NCBI GenBank assembly: GCA_964498395.1
Contig: CAZCHE010000013.1
Span: 1 to 64,000, forward strand
Direction of reading: 5' to 3'
Source: Parapedobacter sp964498395
GTDB taxonomy: Bacteria > Bacteroidota > Bacteroidia > Sphingobacteriales > Sphingobacteriaceae
Length of the DNA: 64,000 nucleotides
Numbering within the stretch: position 1 is the first letter of the stretch; each line of letters opens with the position of its first letter. The notes beneath the pieces were generated by a model. The model ran no database searches and was not told where the DNA came from. It was given only the letters and a program-made list of their open reading frames with translations. This document shows positions 8,243 to 16,984 of this stretch, piece after piece. The translations under genes and the position numbers were made by a program.

Positions 8243-8998
8243 TTATACTAAATACGATACAATTTTCCGTTTATTATCACCAATTAAGAATATCTGTTTT
8301 TCTAACATGAAAAATAATTCCGGTGCCATCTTGGTCAGACCATCCATGATCATTTCGTCTGCCAATACCTCCAAGCCACTGGATATGATTAACCTTACGC
8401 GGTATCCTTCTTCATCTTGCTCGTGAAATGCCCATACGTCTTTGCGCTCCGCAAGACAATGGAACACATCGCCAACGATAGCCAACCCTTGTAAAAAAAA
8501 AGGTTTCATACCTAAGTGTCGCTTCGGTATGACAATCGTTGCATGCTTAGGTTTATTTTGTGCACTGTTTTTTGGTGTTAAGTTTCCCTCATATACATCC
8601 AGGTATTGCTCATAACCGTCCGCAAAATTGCGGTGCCGCACCAATAGTTGCGAATCCACGATGTCTAGTAAGGTATAGTTGAATTGCTCCCAACGTACTT
8701 GGCCACTATCTATATCAATGCACGCAATGCCGGTGCCGGTCGGGCTTTTTTCCCCGAATGTCCGTAAAATTAATTTTCCGGTCACCACACCTGCCAATGT
8801 CCAATTCCGGTCACCATAAGGTGTTTCGTGAAGCAGCGATGTACCTGTTGCGTATCGGATGGCCGAAAATCGCGGCGTTCCCGTTGACTCATCTCGTGTT
8901 TCCACGGCCATCAGTCCGTGGGTTGCATCGACCTCAATGCGCCACACCAAACCCAAAAAACTTTTTTGGAATGCGGTTTTTAACGTATATTTATCCAT
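8243..8998 (-). CDS. DUF4905-like hypothetical protein
   Basis: A 251-residue cytosolic-looking protein without signal peptide or membrane segment. The N-terminal run SFLGLVWRIEVDATHGLMAV and repeated short beta-rich units (ACIDIDSGQVRWEQFNY) suggest a partial beta-propeller, and the pattern recalls DUF4905 of Sphingobacteriales; I hold that name with moderate confidence. Its function is unknown. It is followed by the LysM protein gene after 19 bases. The divergent gap to nfeD contains an 8-bp GC-rich hairpin (9007-9014 with 9028-9035). Confidence 0.6.
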   Translation of the reverse strand: MDKYTLKTAFQKSFLGLVWRIEVDATHGLMAVETRDESTGTPRFSAIRYATGTSLLHETPYGDRNWTLAGVVTGKLILRTFGEKSPTGTGIACIDIDSGQVRWEQFNYTLLDIVDSQLLVRHRNFADGYEQYLDVYEGNLTPKNSAQNKPKHATIVIPKRHLGMKPFFLQGLAIVGDVFHCLAERKDVWAFHEQDEEGYRVRLIISSGLEVLADEMIMDGLTKMAPELFFMLEKQIFLIGDNKRKIVSYLV

Positions 8999-9069
8999 TG
9001 ATAGTTGGCGGGGCGGTGCAAAGCCAAGCCCCGCCTTTACGGATCCAAAATTAAAATCATCTGAGCAAA

Positions 9070-10428
9070 ATGTATAAAAAAATACGATTATTGTTCAAGC
9101 CATTGGTTTGGTTAGGCTGTATCGCCCTGGTAACGCTATTGGCTTCTACTGTGCAGGCACAGCATGTTTACCGGTTTGATTTGAAAGAAGATATCGGGCC
9201 GAATGCATGGCGTACAGTCAAGAATGCCTATACCATCGCCGAAAAGTCCGACGTGGATTTGGTGCTGATTGAAATGAATACCTTTGGAGGGATGGTGAAT
9301 TTTGCCGATTCCATCCGAAGCCGTATATTGGATTCGCCGCTCGAAACGGTGGTATTTATCAACCATAATGCGGCCTCCGCCGGAGCATTAATATCCTTGG
9401 CCACTGATCGGATTTATATGAGTAAGGGATCCAGCATCGGGGCCGCCAGTGTGGTAGATCAGTCGGGGCAGGTGATGCCAGAGAAGCATCAGTCGTATAT
9501 GCGCGGATTGATGCGGGCCACCGCAGAGGCCAAAGGGAGGGATCCCAAGGTGGCCGAAGCTTTTGTGGACGCGGATGTCGACTTGCCGAATATCAAGCCA
9601 GCCGGTAAGATATTGACGCTAACCGCATCGGAGGCCGTGCAGATTAAATTGGCAGAAGCTGAAGCGGGTACGGTTGCCGAAGTGCTGGAAGCCGAAGGGA
9701 TTGGCCAGCCACAGATTACCCAACACCAAGTCACGACCATTGATAGGATTATTTCCTTTCTCATCAATCCGGCAGTCAGCGGCGTACTGATCCTACTCAT
9801 TATCGGGGGGATTTATTTTGAGATGCAAACGCCGGGCATCGGTTTTGCGTTGGTGGTAGCCGTCATCGCGGCGGTGTTGTTTTTCGCACCGTTGTATATC
9901 CAAGGTCTTGCGGATAATTGGGAAATTGCCCTGTTCGTGGTGGGGATTGTCCTGATCTTATTGGAGATATTCGTGATCCCCGGATTTGGTTTGGCGGGCA
10001 TATTGGGAATCATCTGCTTGGTGTGTGGGCTTGCATTCAGTATGGTGGCCAATGATTATTTCAATTTCACAGTTACAGAACCGGGCATGTTATTCAATTC
10101 GTTTTTATTAGTGATCACCTCCATGGTGGTGGCAACCATCGTCATGGTCATTTTTGGCAAGGGTTTTCTCAAAACCCGCGCATTCAAACGCTTGGTGCTG
10201 CAAGACGAACAACGTTCGGACGAAGGGTACACCTCGGCTAAGATCAATACCGAATTGATCAACAAGGAAGGCGTAGCCAAAACGGTGCTCCGCCCATCGG
10301 GCAAGGTAGAGATAGATGGCAAGTGGTATGATGCAGTGGCGCTTGACGGCTTTGTGGATATAGGCGAAGATATCTACGTGGAGAAGCACGAGAACTATAA
10401 TCTTTTTGTCAGAAAAAAACGGCCTTAG
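9070..10428 (+). CDS. NfeD-family membrane serine protease (ClpP-class)
   Basis: A 452-residue long-form NfeD protein. A signal peptide (1-30) precedes a ClpP-like domain with a predicted Ser-Lys dyad: S103 in NAASAGALIS and K139 in VMPEKHQSY. Four or five hydrophobic segments (about 240-370) follow, then a C-terminal OB-fold NfeD domain (about 380-452). In archaeal homologues this protease cleaves the C-terminus of a stomatin partner. No stomatin/SPFH gene is adjacent here. It lies alone between a divergent gene and dps. Confidence 0.88.
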   Translation: MYKKIRLLFKPLVWLGCIALVTLLASTVQAQHVYRFDLKEDIGPNAWRTVKNAYTIAEKSDVDLVLIEMNTFGGMVNFADSIRSRILDSPLETVVFINHNAASAGALISLATDRIYMSKGSSIGAASVVDQSGQVMPEKHQSYMRGLMRATAEAKGRDPKVAEAFVDADVDLPNIKPAGKILTLTASEAVQIKLAEAEAGTVAEVLEAEGIGQPQITQHQVTTIDRIISFLINPAVSGVLILLIIGGIYFEMQTPGIGFALVVAVIAAVLFFAPLYIQGLADNWEIALFVVGIVLILLEIFVIPGFGLAGILGIICLVCGLAFSMVANDYFNFTVTEPGMLFNSFLLVITSMVVATIVMVIFGKGFLKTRAFKRLVLQDEQRSDEGYTSAKINTELINKEGVAKTVLRPSGKVEIDGKWYDAVALDGFVDIGEDIYVEKHENYNLFVRKKRP

Positions 10429-10494
10429 CGATGCTCACCTAAACTTTTTGTAGCTTTAGTTGTTATATCAGCGAAACATAAAAATTCAACAATC

Positions 10495-10974
10495 ATGAAT
10501 CCAAAAGCAATCAGTTTAGAAGAGAAAAAATTGAAACCGGTGGTCGATCATTTGAATGATTTATTGGCCAACTACCATATCCACTACCAGAAATTAAGGG
10601 GATGCCATTGGAATGTCCGTGGCAACCATTTTTTTACACTTCATGTGAAGTTCGAAGAGCTATATACCAATGCGCTGACCACCATCGATGAATTGGCTGA
10701 ACGCATCCTGACCTTAGGTAAATCGCCTTTCAGTACCTTCAAAGATTATGTAGACAATGCTGAGATCGTGGAGATCGATACGATTGGCATGAAAGATATC
10801 GACATGGTGAAAGCGTTGATCGGCGACCTGGAAGCATTGATCAACATGCAGCGCGATTTGTTGGAAATCACATCTGATGCAGGAGATGAAGGCACAAATG
10901 ATATGATCAATGCGGCCATGCAATTCAACGAAAAGCAACATTGGATGCTGAGTGCTTTCGTGAATAAATCGTAA
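10495..10974 (+). CDS. dps: Dps-family ferritin-like protein
   Basis: A 159-residue DNA-protection/iron-storage protein that forms dodecamers and oxidises Fe(II) with peroxide. The inter-subunit ferroxidase ligands align as H38, H50, E54, D65 and E69 (GCHWNVRG, LHVKFEELY, DELAER), matching the spacing of Escherichia coli Dps. The lysine-rich N-terminus (EEKKLKP) may aid DNA contact. The gene is preceded by its own 66-base spacer and followed 6 bases later by the Yellow-family gene. Confidence 0.93.
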   Translation: MNPKAISLEEKKLKPVVDHLNDLLANYHIHYQKLRGCHWNVRGNHFFTLHVKFEELYTNALTTIDELAERILTLGKSPFSTFKDYVDNAEIVEIDTIGMKDIDMVKALIGDLEALINMQRDLLEITSDAGDEGTNDMINAAMQFNEKQHWMLSAFVNKS

Positions 10975-10980
10975 TTTTTG

Positions 10981-12099
10981 ATGGGTACCACCACGAAACA
11001 GCGTATTTGCCTGCCATTCCTTGTGTTAGGCATCGTCCATTTTGCCTTCGCGCAGCAAAGCCATCATAGTGAGGAATTGATCCCCGTTGCCAGTTTTGGG
11101 AAAAGCATGGCTATCGGGCTAAGCGTCAGTGCAGAGAACCGGATATTCGTGGCTTTCCCGAATTACGATGGAAACGACAACCTCGCATTGGCCGAAGTCA
11201 GAAATGGACAATTACACGCTTATCCCGATACCGACTGGAACGTACCGGGTGGAGGGGAAGATGCCCATTTCGTACGGGTGCAGGATTTGTTTGTCGATGC
11301 AGACGATAACCTTTGGGTGCTGGACTCAAAGCCCTCGCCCGGCAGCAACATCTTCGGAGATCAGCAACCACCCGCAGGCGGACAGTTCAAATTGGTGAAG
11401 GTAAATACCAAAAACGATACGGTCGAAGCAGTATTCCATTTTGATGACCTGGACAAATTGAGGTCTGCGCTGAACGATGTTCGGGTGGATGTAGAAAAAA
11501 ATCTGGCTTATTTATCCGATCCCGGCCTGGCCGCTATCGTCGTGTTGGATCTATCGACAGGGAGGAGCCGGGCTTTGCTAGAAGGGTCGGCTTACACATT
11601 GGCAGACGATATCGCGTTGACTTATGACGGGGTTGAGATGCGCAACCGGGAAGGTAAGCCGTTTTCATCGCATGTCAATGGCATCGCCTTGACCCATGAT
11701 TTCAAGTATTTTTATTTCAAACCCATCAATAAGGAAAATCTTTACCGTATTGAAACCGTGCATTTAGCCGATACGGCACTTTCGCCGCAAGCATTGGAAG
11801 GCTTGGTGGAAAATAGGGGTGAAGTAGGTATTACGCATGGTTTGATTGCCGATAAGAAGGGAAATATCTATTTGACCACTTCCACGAGTTATTCCATTTC
11901 ATACCTCAGTGCCGAGGACGGTAAGGTGTACCAATTGGTTCAGGACGCTCGCTTGCTGTGGCCGGATTCGTTCGGGATCGGAACCGACGGATACCTGTAT
12001 TTCACCTGTGCACAATTGCAACGGCTTCCCCAATGGAACGATGGAACGGATAAAACGGAGTATCCGTATACGATGTACAAGGTGAAGTTGCCGGAATGA
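10981..12099 (+). CDS. Yellow/major-royal-jelly-like secreted beta-propeller protein
   Basis: A 372-residue exported protein with a signal peptide (cut near HFAFAQQ). The body matches the bacterial Yellow/MRJP (L-dopachrome tautomerase-related) family: DNLWVLDSKP, SDPGLAAIVVLDL, VNGIALTHDFKYFYF and LWPDSFGIGTDGYLY are propeller-blade motifs of this group. The bacterial role is unknown, possibly small-molecule binding or a lactonase-like reaction. ATG at 10981 is preferred to an in-frame TTG just upstream. Transcription ends at a perfect hairpin at 12130-12173. Confidence 0.82.
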   Translation: MGTTTKQRICLPFLVLGIVHFAFAQQSHHSEELIPVASFGKSMAIGLSVSAENRIFVAFPNYDGNDNLALAEVRNGQLHAYPDTDWNVPGGGEDAHFVRVQDLFVDADDNLWVLDSKPSPGSNIFGDQQPPAGGQFKLVKVNTKNDTVEAVFHFDDLDKLRSALNDVRVDVEKNLAYLSDPGLAAIVVLDLSTGRSRALLEGSAYTLADDIALTYDGVEMRNREGKPFSSHVNGIALTHDFKYFYFKPINKENLYRIETVHLADTALSPQALEGLVENRGEVGITHGLIADKKGNIYLTTSTSYSISYLSAEDGKVYQLVQDARLLWPDSFGIGTDGYLYFTCAQLQRLPQWNDGTDKTEYPYTMYKVKLPE

Positions 12100-12129
12100 G
12101 GGTCATCTGTTCGCATTCGGTATTTGGTT

Positions 12130-12173
12130 AAACAAGAAATGCCATTGGTTTTATCCAATGGCATTTCTTGTTT
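12130..12173. terminator. Bidirectional hairpin terminator
   Basis: A perfect 19-bp stem (12130-12148 with 12155-12173) with a six-base loop lies between two convergent genes. The stem ends in AAA/TTT runs on both sides, so it can serve either direction. Confidence 0.85.
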
Positions 12174-12190
12174 AATGATTTGTAACCTTA

Positions 12191-13732
12191 TTAAAATTTC
12201 AACCCAAGGGTCAGAAACACGCTATTGCGTGTATTCGTTACATCCACTACTGGACTGAAATGTCCGTTTGCATCGTCAAGTACATAAGGGTTGAAGCTAT
12301 ATTTTTGGGCAAAATTCTGGTACGCCAGATCGACGTAAACATTATTGACCCGATAACCTAAACCAGCCGAAACGGTTTGGGTGGTCGACTCGAAGTCACG
12401 GTAGGGGCTTCCTGCGTGGCCGTATCCTGCCCGGACTAGCAAATCGGGCGCAATACGGTATTCACCGCCAATCCTGAAGTTGACAGTGCTAGTAAAGGTG
12501 TTGCGGATGTCATCATTCATGGTGTTGTCAGTACCAGAATTGACAGAGGAAAACGTCATACTGGTATAATCCACATATTCGACATCGGCGCTGATCAATC
12601 CTTCGCCCAACACCGCAGCGATACCACCATTCAAACGGTAGGGGGTCCGTAAGTTGTAGTCATAGTACGTGTCGTACTCTTCATACTCCAAACCGTCTTC
12701 CGATCCACCCACCAAGAAGTTAGTGATACCAAAATAATCCGTATATTCATTGGTCAGGCGATACCAGGTAGGTGTCGTGGCTGTTACGCCGATCTGCACT
12801 TGTTGAATGGGTTTGTAAATAATCCCCAGTTTGGCATTGAAGCCATTTCCAGTGGTTCTTGACCAGTCCTCGTTGTCGTACTCGTATGCTGATTGCAATA
12901 AGGGATTGTAGATATCAAAATCCGCATGAGCTGGATTGACGAAGCGAGAATTAGGGTTTTGGCTGTTGATATAGCCGAAGTCTTCGATCGATCCGTCCTC
13001 CATGAAAAGTTGGTTGAGGCGGTGATTGACACGTGTGAGACCGATGCTGGCACCAATGTAGAAGCGGTTACTGTGATTGGCACCGAAAGAGATGTTGGTC
13101 TCTGATTGGAAGCCGCTTTCCCGATTGAATGCCGTTTGGATATTATTCAGGGTGGTTACAGGAATGTAATACCCGTCGAAATCTTCGTCGATCATACCTG
13201 ATTCCCAACCGAAATCACCATAGACATTATCAGGGGTATACGCCTCATACGCCATGAAATCAGCAATGCTGCTTTCTGAGTTTATGCCAGAATACCCTAC
13301 CGTAGAATGGAAATTATTGGTTTTAGTATAACCGACACCGACATTGAAGTTCAACCAGCCGGTTTCGAGGCTGCTGCCCCTAGCCCTGCGGACGGGGATG
13401 TTAAACACCGCACCGAGTTGATTGAAACCCAGTTTATCAATGCTGTTTTGGCTATTGCTGCCAAAATAACTAGCTTTATTCCGATCATTGGCATAATCAA
13501 TCGAAATACTGATGTCTGACTGCCCAAAGAAGCCTAGTCCTGCCGGATTGCCTGAAATGGAACTGATGTCGCCCCCTAAAGCGGTTTGCGCGCCCGCTAG
13601 TCCTTTGAACCTTGCCGTAGCGCCTTGCTCGGGTTGAGAAAAACGGAGGATTTCCTGTAAGTATTGTGCTTGTGTCGTAAGGGAAAAGCCACCCAACATC
13701 AGGGAAAAAAAAGCGATTTTCTTGATATTCAT
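12191..13732 (-). CDS. FadL/OmpP1-like outer-membrane beta-barrel protein
   Basis: A 513-residue exported barrel. The signal peptide MNIKKIAFFSLMLGG...TQAQ is followed by FSQPEQGATARFKGLAG and ALGGDISSISGNPAGLGFFG, the N-terminal pattern of OmpP1/FadL/TodX transporters. The final residues LGLKF end in phenylalanine, as expected for barrel insertion. It may carry hydrophobic substrates across the outer membrane. The start at 13732 is chosen because a -7 element at 13759-13752 puts the transcription start near 13745, downstream of an in-frame ATG at 13750; 13738 is also possible. Confidence 0.82.
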   Translation of the reverse strand: MNIKKIAFFSLMLGGFSLTTQAQYLQEILRFSQPEQGATARFKGLAGAQTALGGDISSISGNPAGLGFFGQSDISISIDYANDRNKASYFGSNSQNSIDKLGFNQLGAVFNIPVRRARGSSLETGWLNFNVGVGYTKTNNFHSTVGYSGINSESSIADFMAYEAYTPDNVYGDFGWESGMIDEDFDGYYIPVTTLNNIQTAFNRESGFQSETNISFGANHSNRFYIGASIGLTRVNHRLNQLFMEDGSIEDFGYINSQNPNSRFVNPAHADFDIYNPLLQSAYEYDNEDWSRTTGNGFNAKLGIIYKPIQQVQIGVTATTPTWYRLTNEYTDYFGITNFLVGGSEDGLEYEEYDTYYDYNLRTPYRLNGGIAAVLGEGLISADVEYVDYTSMTFSSVNSGTDNTMNDDIRNTFTSTVNFRIGGEYRIAPDLLVRAGYGHAGSPYRDFESTTQTVSAGLGYRVNNVYVDLAYQNFAQKYSFNPYVLDDANGHFSPVVDVTNTRNSVFLTLGLKF

Positions 13733-13751
13733 ATTCATGATCGGTTTCAAT

Positions 13752-13759
13752 CAAATGTA
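13752..13759 (-). promoter_or_regulatory. -7 element of the outer-membrane barrel gene
   Basis: Minus strand TACATTTG (13759-13752) is a perfect TAnnTTTG box about 20 bases before the ATG at 13732. No good -33 box is seen at the right distance. It overlaps the T-tract of the upstream terminator. Confidence 0.45.
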
Positions 13760-13824
13760 AAAAAAGCCAACTAAATTAATTATTCAGAGATGTCTCGTGT
13801 AGACGTGAATCTAATTTAGTTGGC
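13757..13824 (-). terminator. Hairpin terminator of the Gly/Trp-rich lipoprotein gene
   Basis: A perfect 13-bp stem (13824-13812 with 13778-13766) encloses a 33-base loop and is followed on the minus strand by a run of T residues (13765-13758). It follows the stop codon at 13869 by 45 bases. Confidence 0.65.
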
Positions 13825-13868
13825 CTGAACTGCTGCTGATAAGCTGTCAATGTCTGTAGACGCTATGA

Positions 13869-15050
13869 TTATCCCCGGCCTCTGCCACCACTGCTACGGC
13901 TACTGCCACTAGATGAGGAGCCAGATGAGCGTGACGGTGAGGATACGGAAGAACCTCGCGAACTGCTTCCGGACGAACCCGATGATACGCCACTAGGCCT
14001 CGACGAACGCGATGGGGTAGCACTTGGTCTCGAATTAGAAGACGGTCGTGTAGTGCTCGCCGGACGTGTTGTACTTGAAGGACGTGTCGTACTTGAAGGA
14101 CGGGTGGCAGCTGGCCTTGCACCTTGGTTACCAGTGGGGCGTGTATTACCTGTCGGCCGTACGCCTTGGTTTCCGGTTGGCCTCGTCGCGCGTGTTCCTT
14201 GGGTTGCCGGTTGGCGAGTGGTTGTTCCGGTCGGCCTGACGGCTTCACGTGTACCTCCACGGGTCACGCTTGTGCGTCCAGTACCTGCCGCAGGCGAGGT
14301 GGCAGTACCTCGAGTGGCGGTGCCCCTTGTCGCAATCCTTCCATTGGCATCCCGAGAGACTGCCGTACGTGTATTGGAACGCGCTGTACGCGTATTCATG
14401 CGATCACGAGAAGAGGAACGGACTGCCATCTGACGGTTGTTAACGAACCCAGGGTAATAACCACCACCCCAGCCCCAGCCGTTACCCCAGCCGCCGCCCC
14501 AACCCCAACGGTTGTACGCATACGGACCCCAGAAGCCACGGCCGTAATAAGGGGAGTTCCATCCCCAGTAGCCGCCATAGTAGGGGCTATACCAACTGCT
14601 GCCCCAACCGAGGCCCCAGCCGCCACCCCAGCCCCAACCGAAGCCAAGGTTCCAGCCACCTCCCCAACCCCAACCGGGGCTGTACCAAGAGTTGAATCCA
14701 TACCAAGGGTCAAACCAGGGGTCATAATAAGCCATTCCGGGACTATTGTAGTAGAACCGGTTTATGCGGTTGGCATATTCACTGTCGCTATATTCATCAG
14801 CGTAGTAATCGCTGTAGTAGCCTTCATCGGCATATTCATCAGCATAATAACTGTCATCAGCATATTGCTCGTCTTCCTGCGGCTGCTCTTCATAGTAATA
14901 ATCGGGGCTTTGGTAGCTTCTTTCGACCGCCCGGGTATTATTATTGTAGACATCGTCGCGAAAAGCGGTCTGCTTGGAAGTGCTACAAGCGCCAAAGAAC
15001 AGGATGCTCGCTAGTGCTATTACGCTGGCTATTAATCTGTTGTTTTTCAT
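13869..15050 (-). CDS. Low-complexity Gly/Trp/Tyr-rich lipoprotein
   Basis: A 393-residue surface-type protein of unknown function. A lipoprotein signal (LASILFFGACSTSK) is followed by an acidic Tyr/Asp/Glu stretch (residues about 40-100), a Gly/Trp/Tyr block (about 110-215, repeats like WGWGGGW), and a basic Arg/Thr/Ser/Pro-rich tail with tandem TTRPSS units. Relatives next to proS in Bacteroidota are sometimes misnamed after prolyl-tRNA synthetase. ATG 15050 is chosen over 15164 because the lipoprotein signal starts there and AGGACAG precedes it. The composition suggests a cell-envelope or adhesion role, which is only inference. Confidence 0.7.
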   Translation of the reverse strand: MKNNRLIASVIALASILFFGACSTSKQTAFRDDVYNNNTRAVERSYQSPDYYYEEQPQEDEQYADDSYYADEYADEGYYSDYYADEYSDSEYANRINRFYYNSPGMAYYDPWFDPWYGFNSWYSPGWGWGGGWNLGFGWGWGGGWGLGWGSSWYSPYYGGYWGWNSPYYGRGFWGPYAYNRWGWGGGWGNGWGWGGGYYPGFVNNRQMAVRSSSRDRMNTRTARSNTRTAVSRDANGRIATRGTATRGTATSPAAGTGRTSVTRGGTREAVRPTGTTTRQPATQGTRATRPTGNQGVRPTGNTRPTGNQGARPAATRPSSTTRPSSTTRPASTTRPSSNSRPSATPSRSSRPSGVSSGSSGSSSRGSSVSSPSRSSGSSSSGSSRSSGGRGRG

Positions 15051-15312
15051 TTCAACTGTCCTTTCTTGATGGTTAAAGCTCACGCTTTTATCTATATAGA
15101 CCCGATTACATGCATTTGGTTTAATCGGAGTGCTATTTTTTATTCCGTTATTTGCCAAAACCATCTACCTTTGTTGACGGAATTTCAAACGCAAACTTAG
15201 ATAAAGTTGCTTCGATATGCAAACCACGGTTACGTGGAATAAAAAAAGCAACATTATTTGTCGCAATCAAGCTTTTACGTGGTTCCCATGATTGCTTGCG
15301 CAATTATCGATT

Positions 15313-15332
15313 CCTGCCTACCGGCAGGCGGG
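15313..15332. repeat. Copy of the CCTGCC(T/G) palindromic repeat
   Basis: CCTGCCTACCGGCAGGCGGG repeats the palindrome at 3867-3886 with changes on one arm. It lies in the 350-base divergent gap (15051-15400) before proS, which otherwise holds AT-rich sequence and a TACCTTTG element at 15166-15173 lacking a well-spaced -33 box. Confidence 0.5.
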
Positions 15333-15400
15333 TTTCCGTTGCAATGGAGAGGCAATTTTTAATGGAGTAAATGTTACAATAATTTTATAGAAAATCAACT

Positions 15401-16873
15401 ATGAGCAAAGGAATAACTAGCCGCGAAACGGACTATTCTCAATGGTACAATGAACTTGTCGTGAAAGCTGACCTCGCCGAACACTCTGCTGTACGGGGAT
15501 GCATGGTCATCAAACCCTATGGCTATGCCATCTGGGAAAAAATGCAGGCAGCATTAGACAAGATGTTTAAGGATACCGGACACAGCAATGCTTATTTTCC
15601 CTTGTTTATCCCCAAGTCGTTTTTCTCCAAAGAAGCTTCTCACGTGGAGGGGTTTGCCACGGAATGTGCCGTTGTGACGCATTATCGGCTAAAAAATGAT
15701 GGTACGGGCAATATCGTTGTAGACGAAGAGGCAAAATTAGAGGAAGAGCTCATCGTACGACCCACTTCGGAAACCATTATCTGGAACACCTATAAAGGGT
15801 GGATAGAATCCTATAGAGATTTACCGATCCTGGTTAACCAATGGGCCAATGTCGTGCGTTGGGAGATGCGTACGCGGTTATTCTTACGTACCGCCGAATT
15901 TTTATGGCAAGAAGGGCACACGGCCCACGCGACCAAAGAGGAAGCGGTAGCCGAAGCGGCCCAAATGCTGGAGGTATACGCCGACTTTGCCGAGAATTGG
16001 ATGGCCTTGCCAGTCATCAAGGGCCACAAAACGGAAAACGAACGGTTTGCAGGAGCCTTGGATACCTTGTGTATCGAAGCATTGATGCAAGATGGTAAAG
16101 CGCTCCAAGCGGGCACATCGCATTTTCTTGGGCAGAATTTTGCCAAAGCCTTCGATGTGAAGTTTACGGCAAAGGACGGAAAACTTGATTATGTATGGGC
16201 TACTTCATGGGGTGTTTCGACCCGATTGATGGGCGCATTGGTGATGGCACACTCAGACGATGCAGGGCTGGTACTGCCTCCCAAGCTAGCCCCCATTCAA
16301 GTCGTGATCGTGCCCATCTATAAGACCGAAGAAGAACAACAAGCCATTGGAACATTGGCAGACGGTTTGATCGCTGAGTTGAAAGCCAAAGGCATCTCCG
16401 TGAAATATGACGACCGCGATACACACCGCCCCGGATTCAAGTTTGCCGAATGGGAACTCAAGGGTGTGCCTGTGCGTATCGCTGTGGGTACGCGTGACAT
16501 GCAAAACGGAACGGTAGAGATCGCCCGTCGCGATACACAGACGAAAGAGACCGTGTCACAGGAGGGATTGGCCGGCAGGATAGAACAATTGCTGGAAACC
16601 ATCCAGCAGAGTATCTACGATAAAGCACTCACATTCCGCAAAAACAACACGGTAGAGGTTAATTCTTATGACGAATTCAAGCAAGTAATTGATGGGCCTG
16701 GAGGATTTGTATCCGCACATTGGGATGGTACGGCGGAAACCGAAAAACGCATCAAGGAGGAAACTAAAGCAACGATCAGGTGTATCCCATTGAATAACAA
16801 GGAAGAAGAAGGGATGTGTATATTGACGGGAAAGCCTTCCAAGCAACGGGTGTTGTTTGCGAAGGCGTATTAG
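15401..16873 (+). CDS. proS: Prolyl-tRNA synthetase (eukaryote/archaeal-type)
   Basis: A 490-residue class II synthetase that charges tRNA-Pro. Its start (ETDYSQWYNELVVKADLAE) and its length without the ~180-residue bacterial editing insertion place it in the archaeal/eukaryote-like ProRS group, which is common in Bacteroidota. Class II motifs are visible: motif 2 around RWEMRTRLFLRTAEFLWQEG with HTAHATKEEA, and motif 3 near the GVSTRLMGALVM region. The C-terminal anticodon-binding and zinc-like domain (CIPLNNKEEEGMCI) is present. It is a monocistronic gene with no obvious terminator; an AT-rich degenerate repeat follows to 16984. Confidence 0.95.
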   Translation: MSKGITSRETDYSQWYNELVVKADLAEHSAVRGCMVIKPYGYAIWEKMQAALDKMFKDTGHSNAYFPLFIPKSFFSKEASHVEGFATECAVVTHYRLKNDGTGNIVVDEEAKLEEELIVRPTSETIIWNTYKGWIESYRDLPILVNQWANVVRWEMRTRLFLRTAEFLWQEGHTAHATKEEAVAEAAQMLEVYADFAENWMALPVIKGHKTENERFAGALDTLCIEALMQDGKALQAGTSHFLGQNFAKAFDVKFTAKDGKLDYVWATSWGVSTRLMGALVMAHSDDAGLVLPPKLAPIQVVIVPIYKTEEEQQAIGTLADGLIAELKAKGISVKYDDRDTHRPGFKFAEWELKGVPVRIAVGTRDMQNGTVEIARRDTQTKETVSQEGLAGRIEQLLETIQQSIYDKALTFRKNNTVEVNSYDEFKQVIDGPGGFVSAHWDGTAETEKRIKEETKATIRCIPLNNKEEEGMCILTGKPSKQRVLFAKAY

Positions 16874-16984
16874 GATTTTAGATTTACGATTTTAGATTTG
16901 CTGACAGGCGATTTTCGGCTTCAGTCTTCGGACTCCCGATCTTCGGACTTTTTCACTTTTGATTTTTAACTTTTCACTTAACAA

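Noticed and set aside
9007..9035. Hairpin of 8 bp in the nfeD divergent gap
   Set aside because: It is short, with no T run and no sign of conservation; probably incidental GC-rich sequence.
14053..15014. Long plus-strand frames opposite the Gly/Trp-rich lipoprotein gene
   Set aside because: These are shadows of a low-complexity, GC-biased gene; they have no start context and repetitive composition, while the minus-strand frame has a lipoprotein signal and a ribosome-binding sequence.
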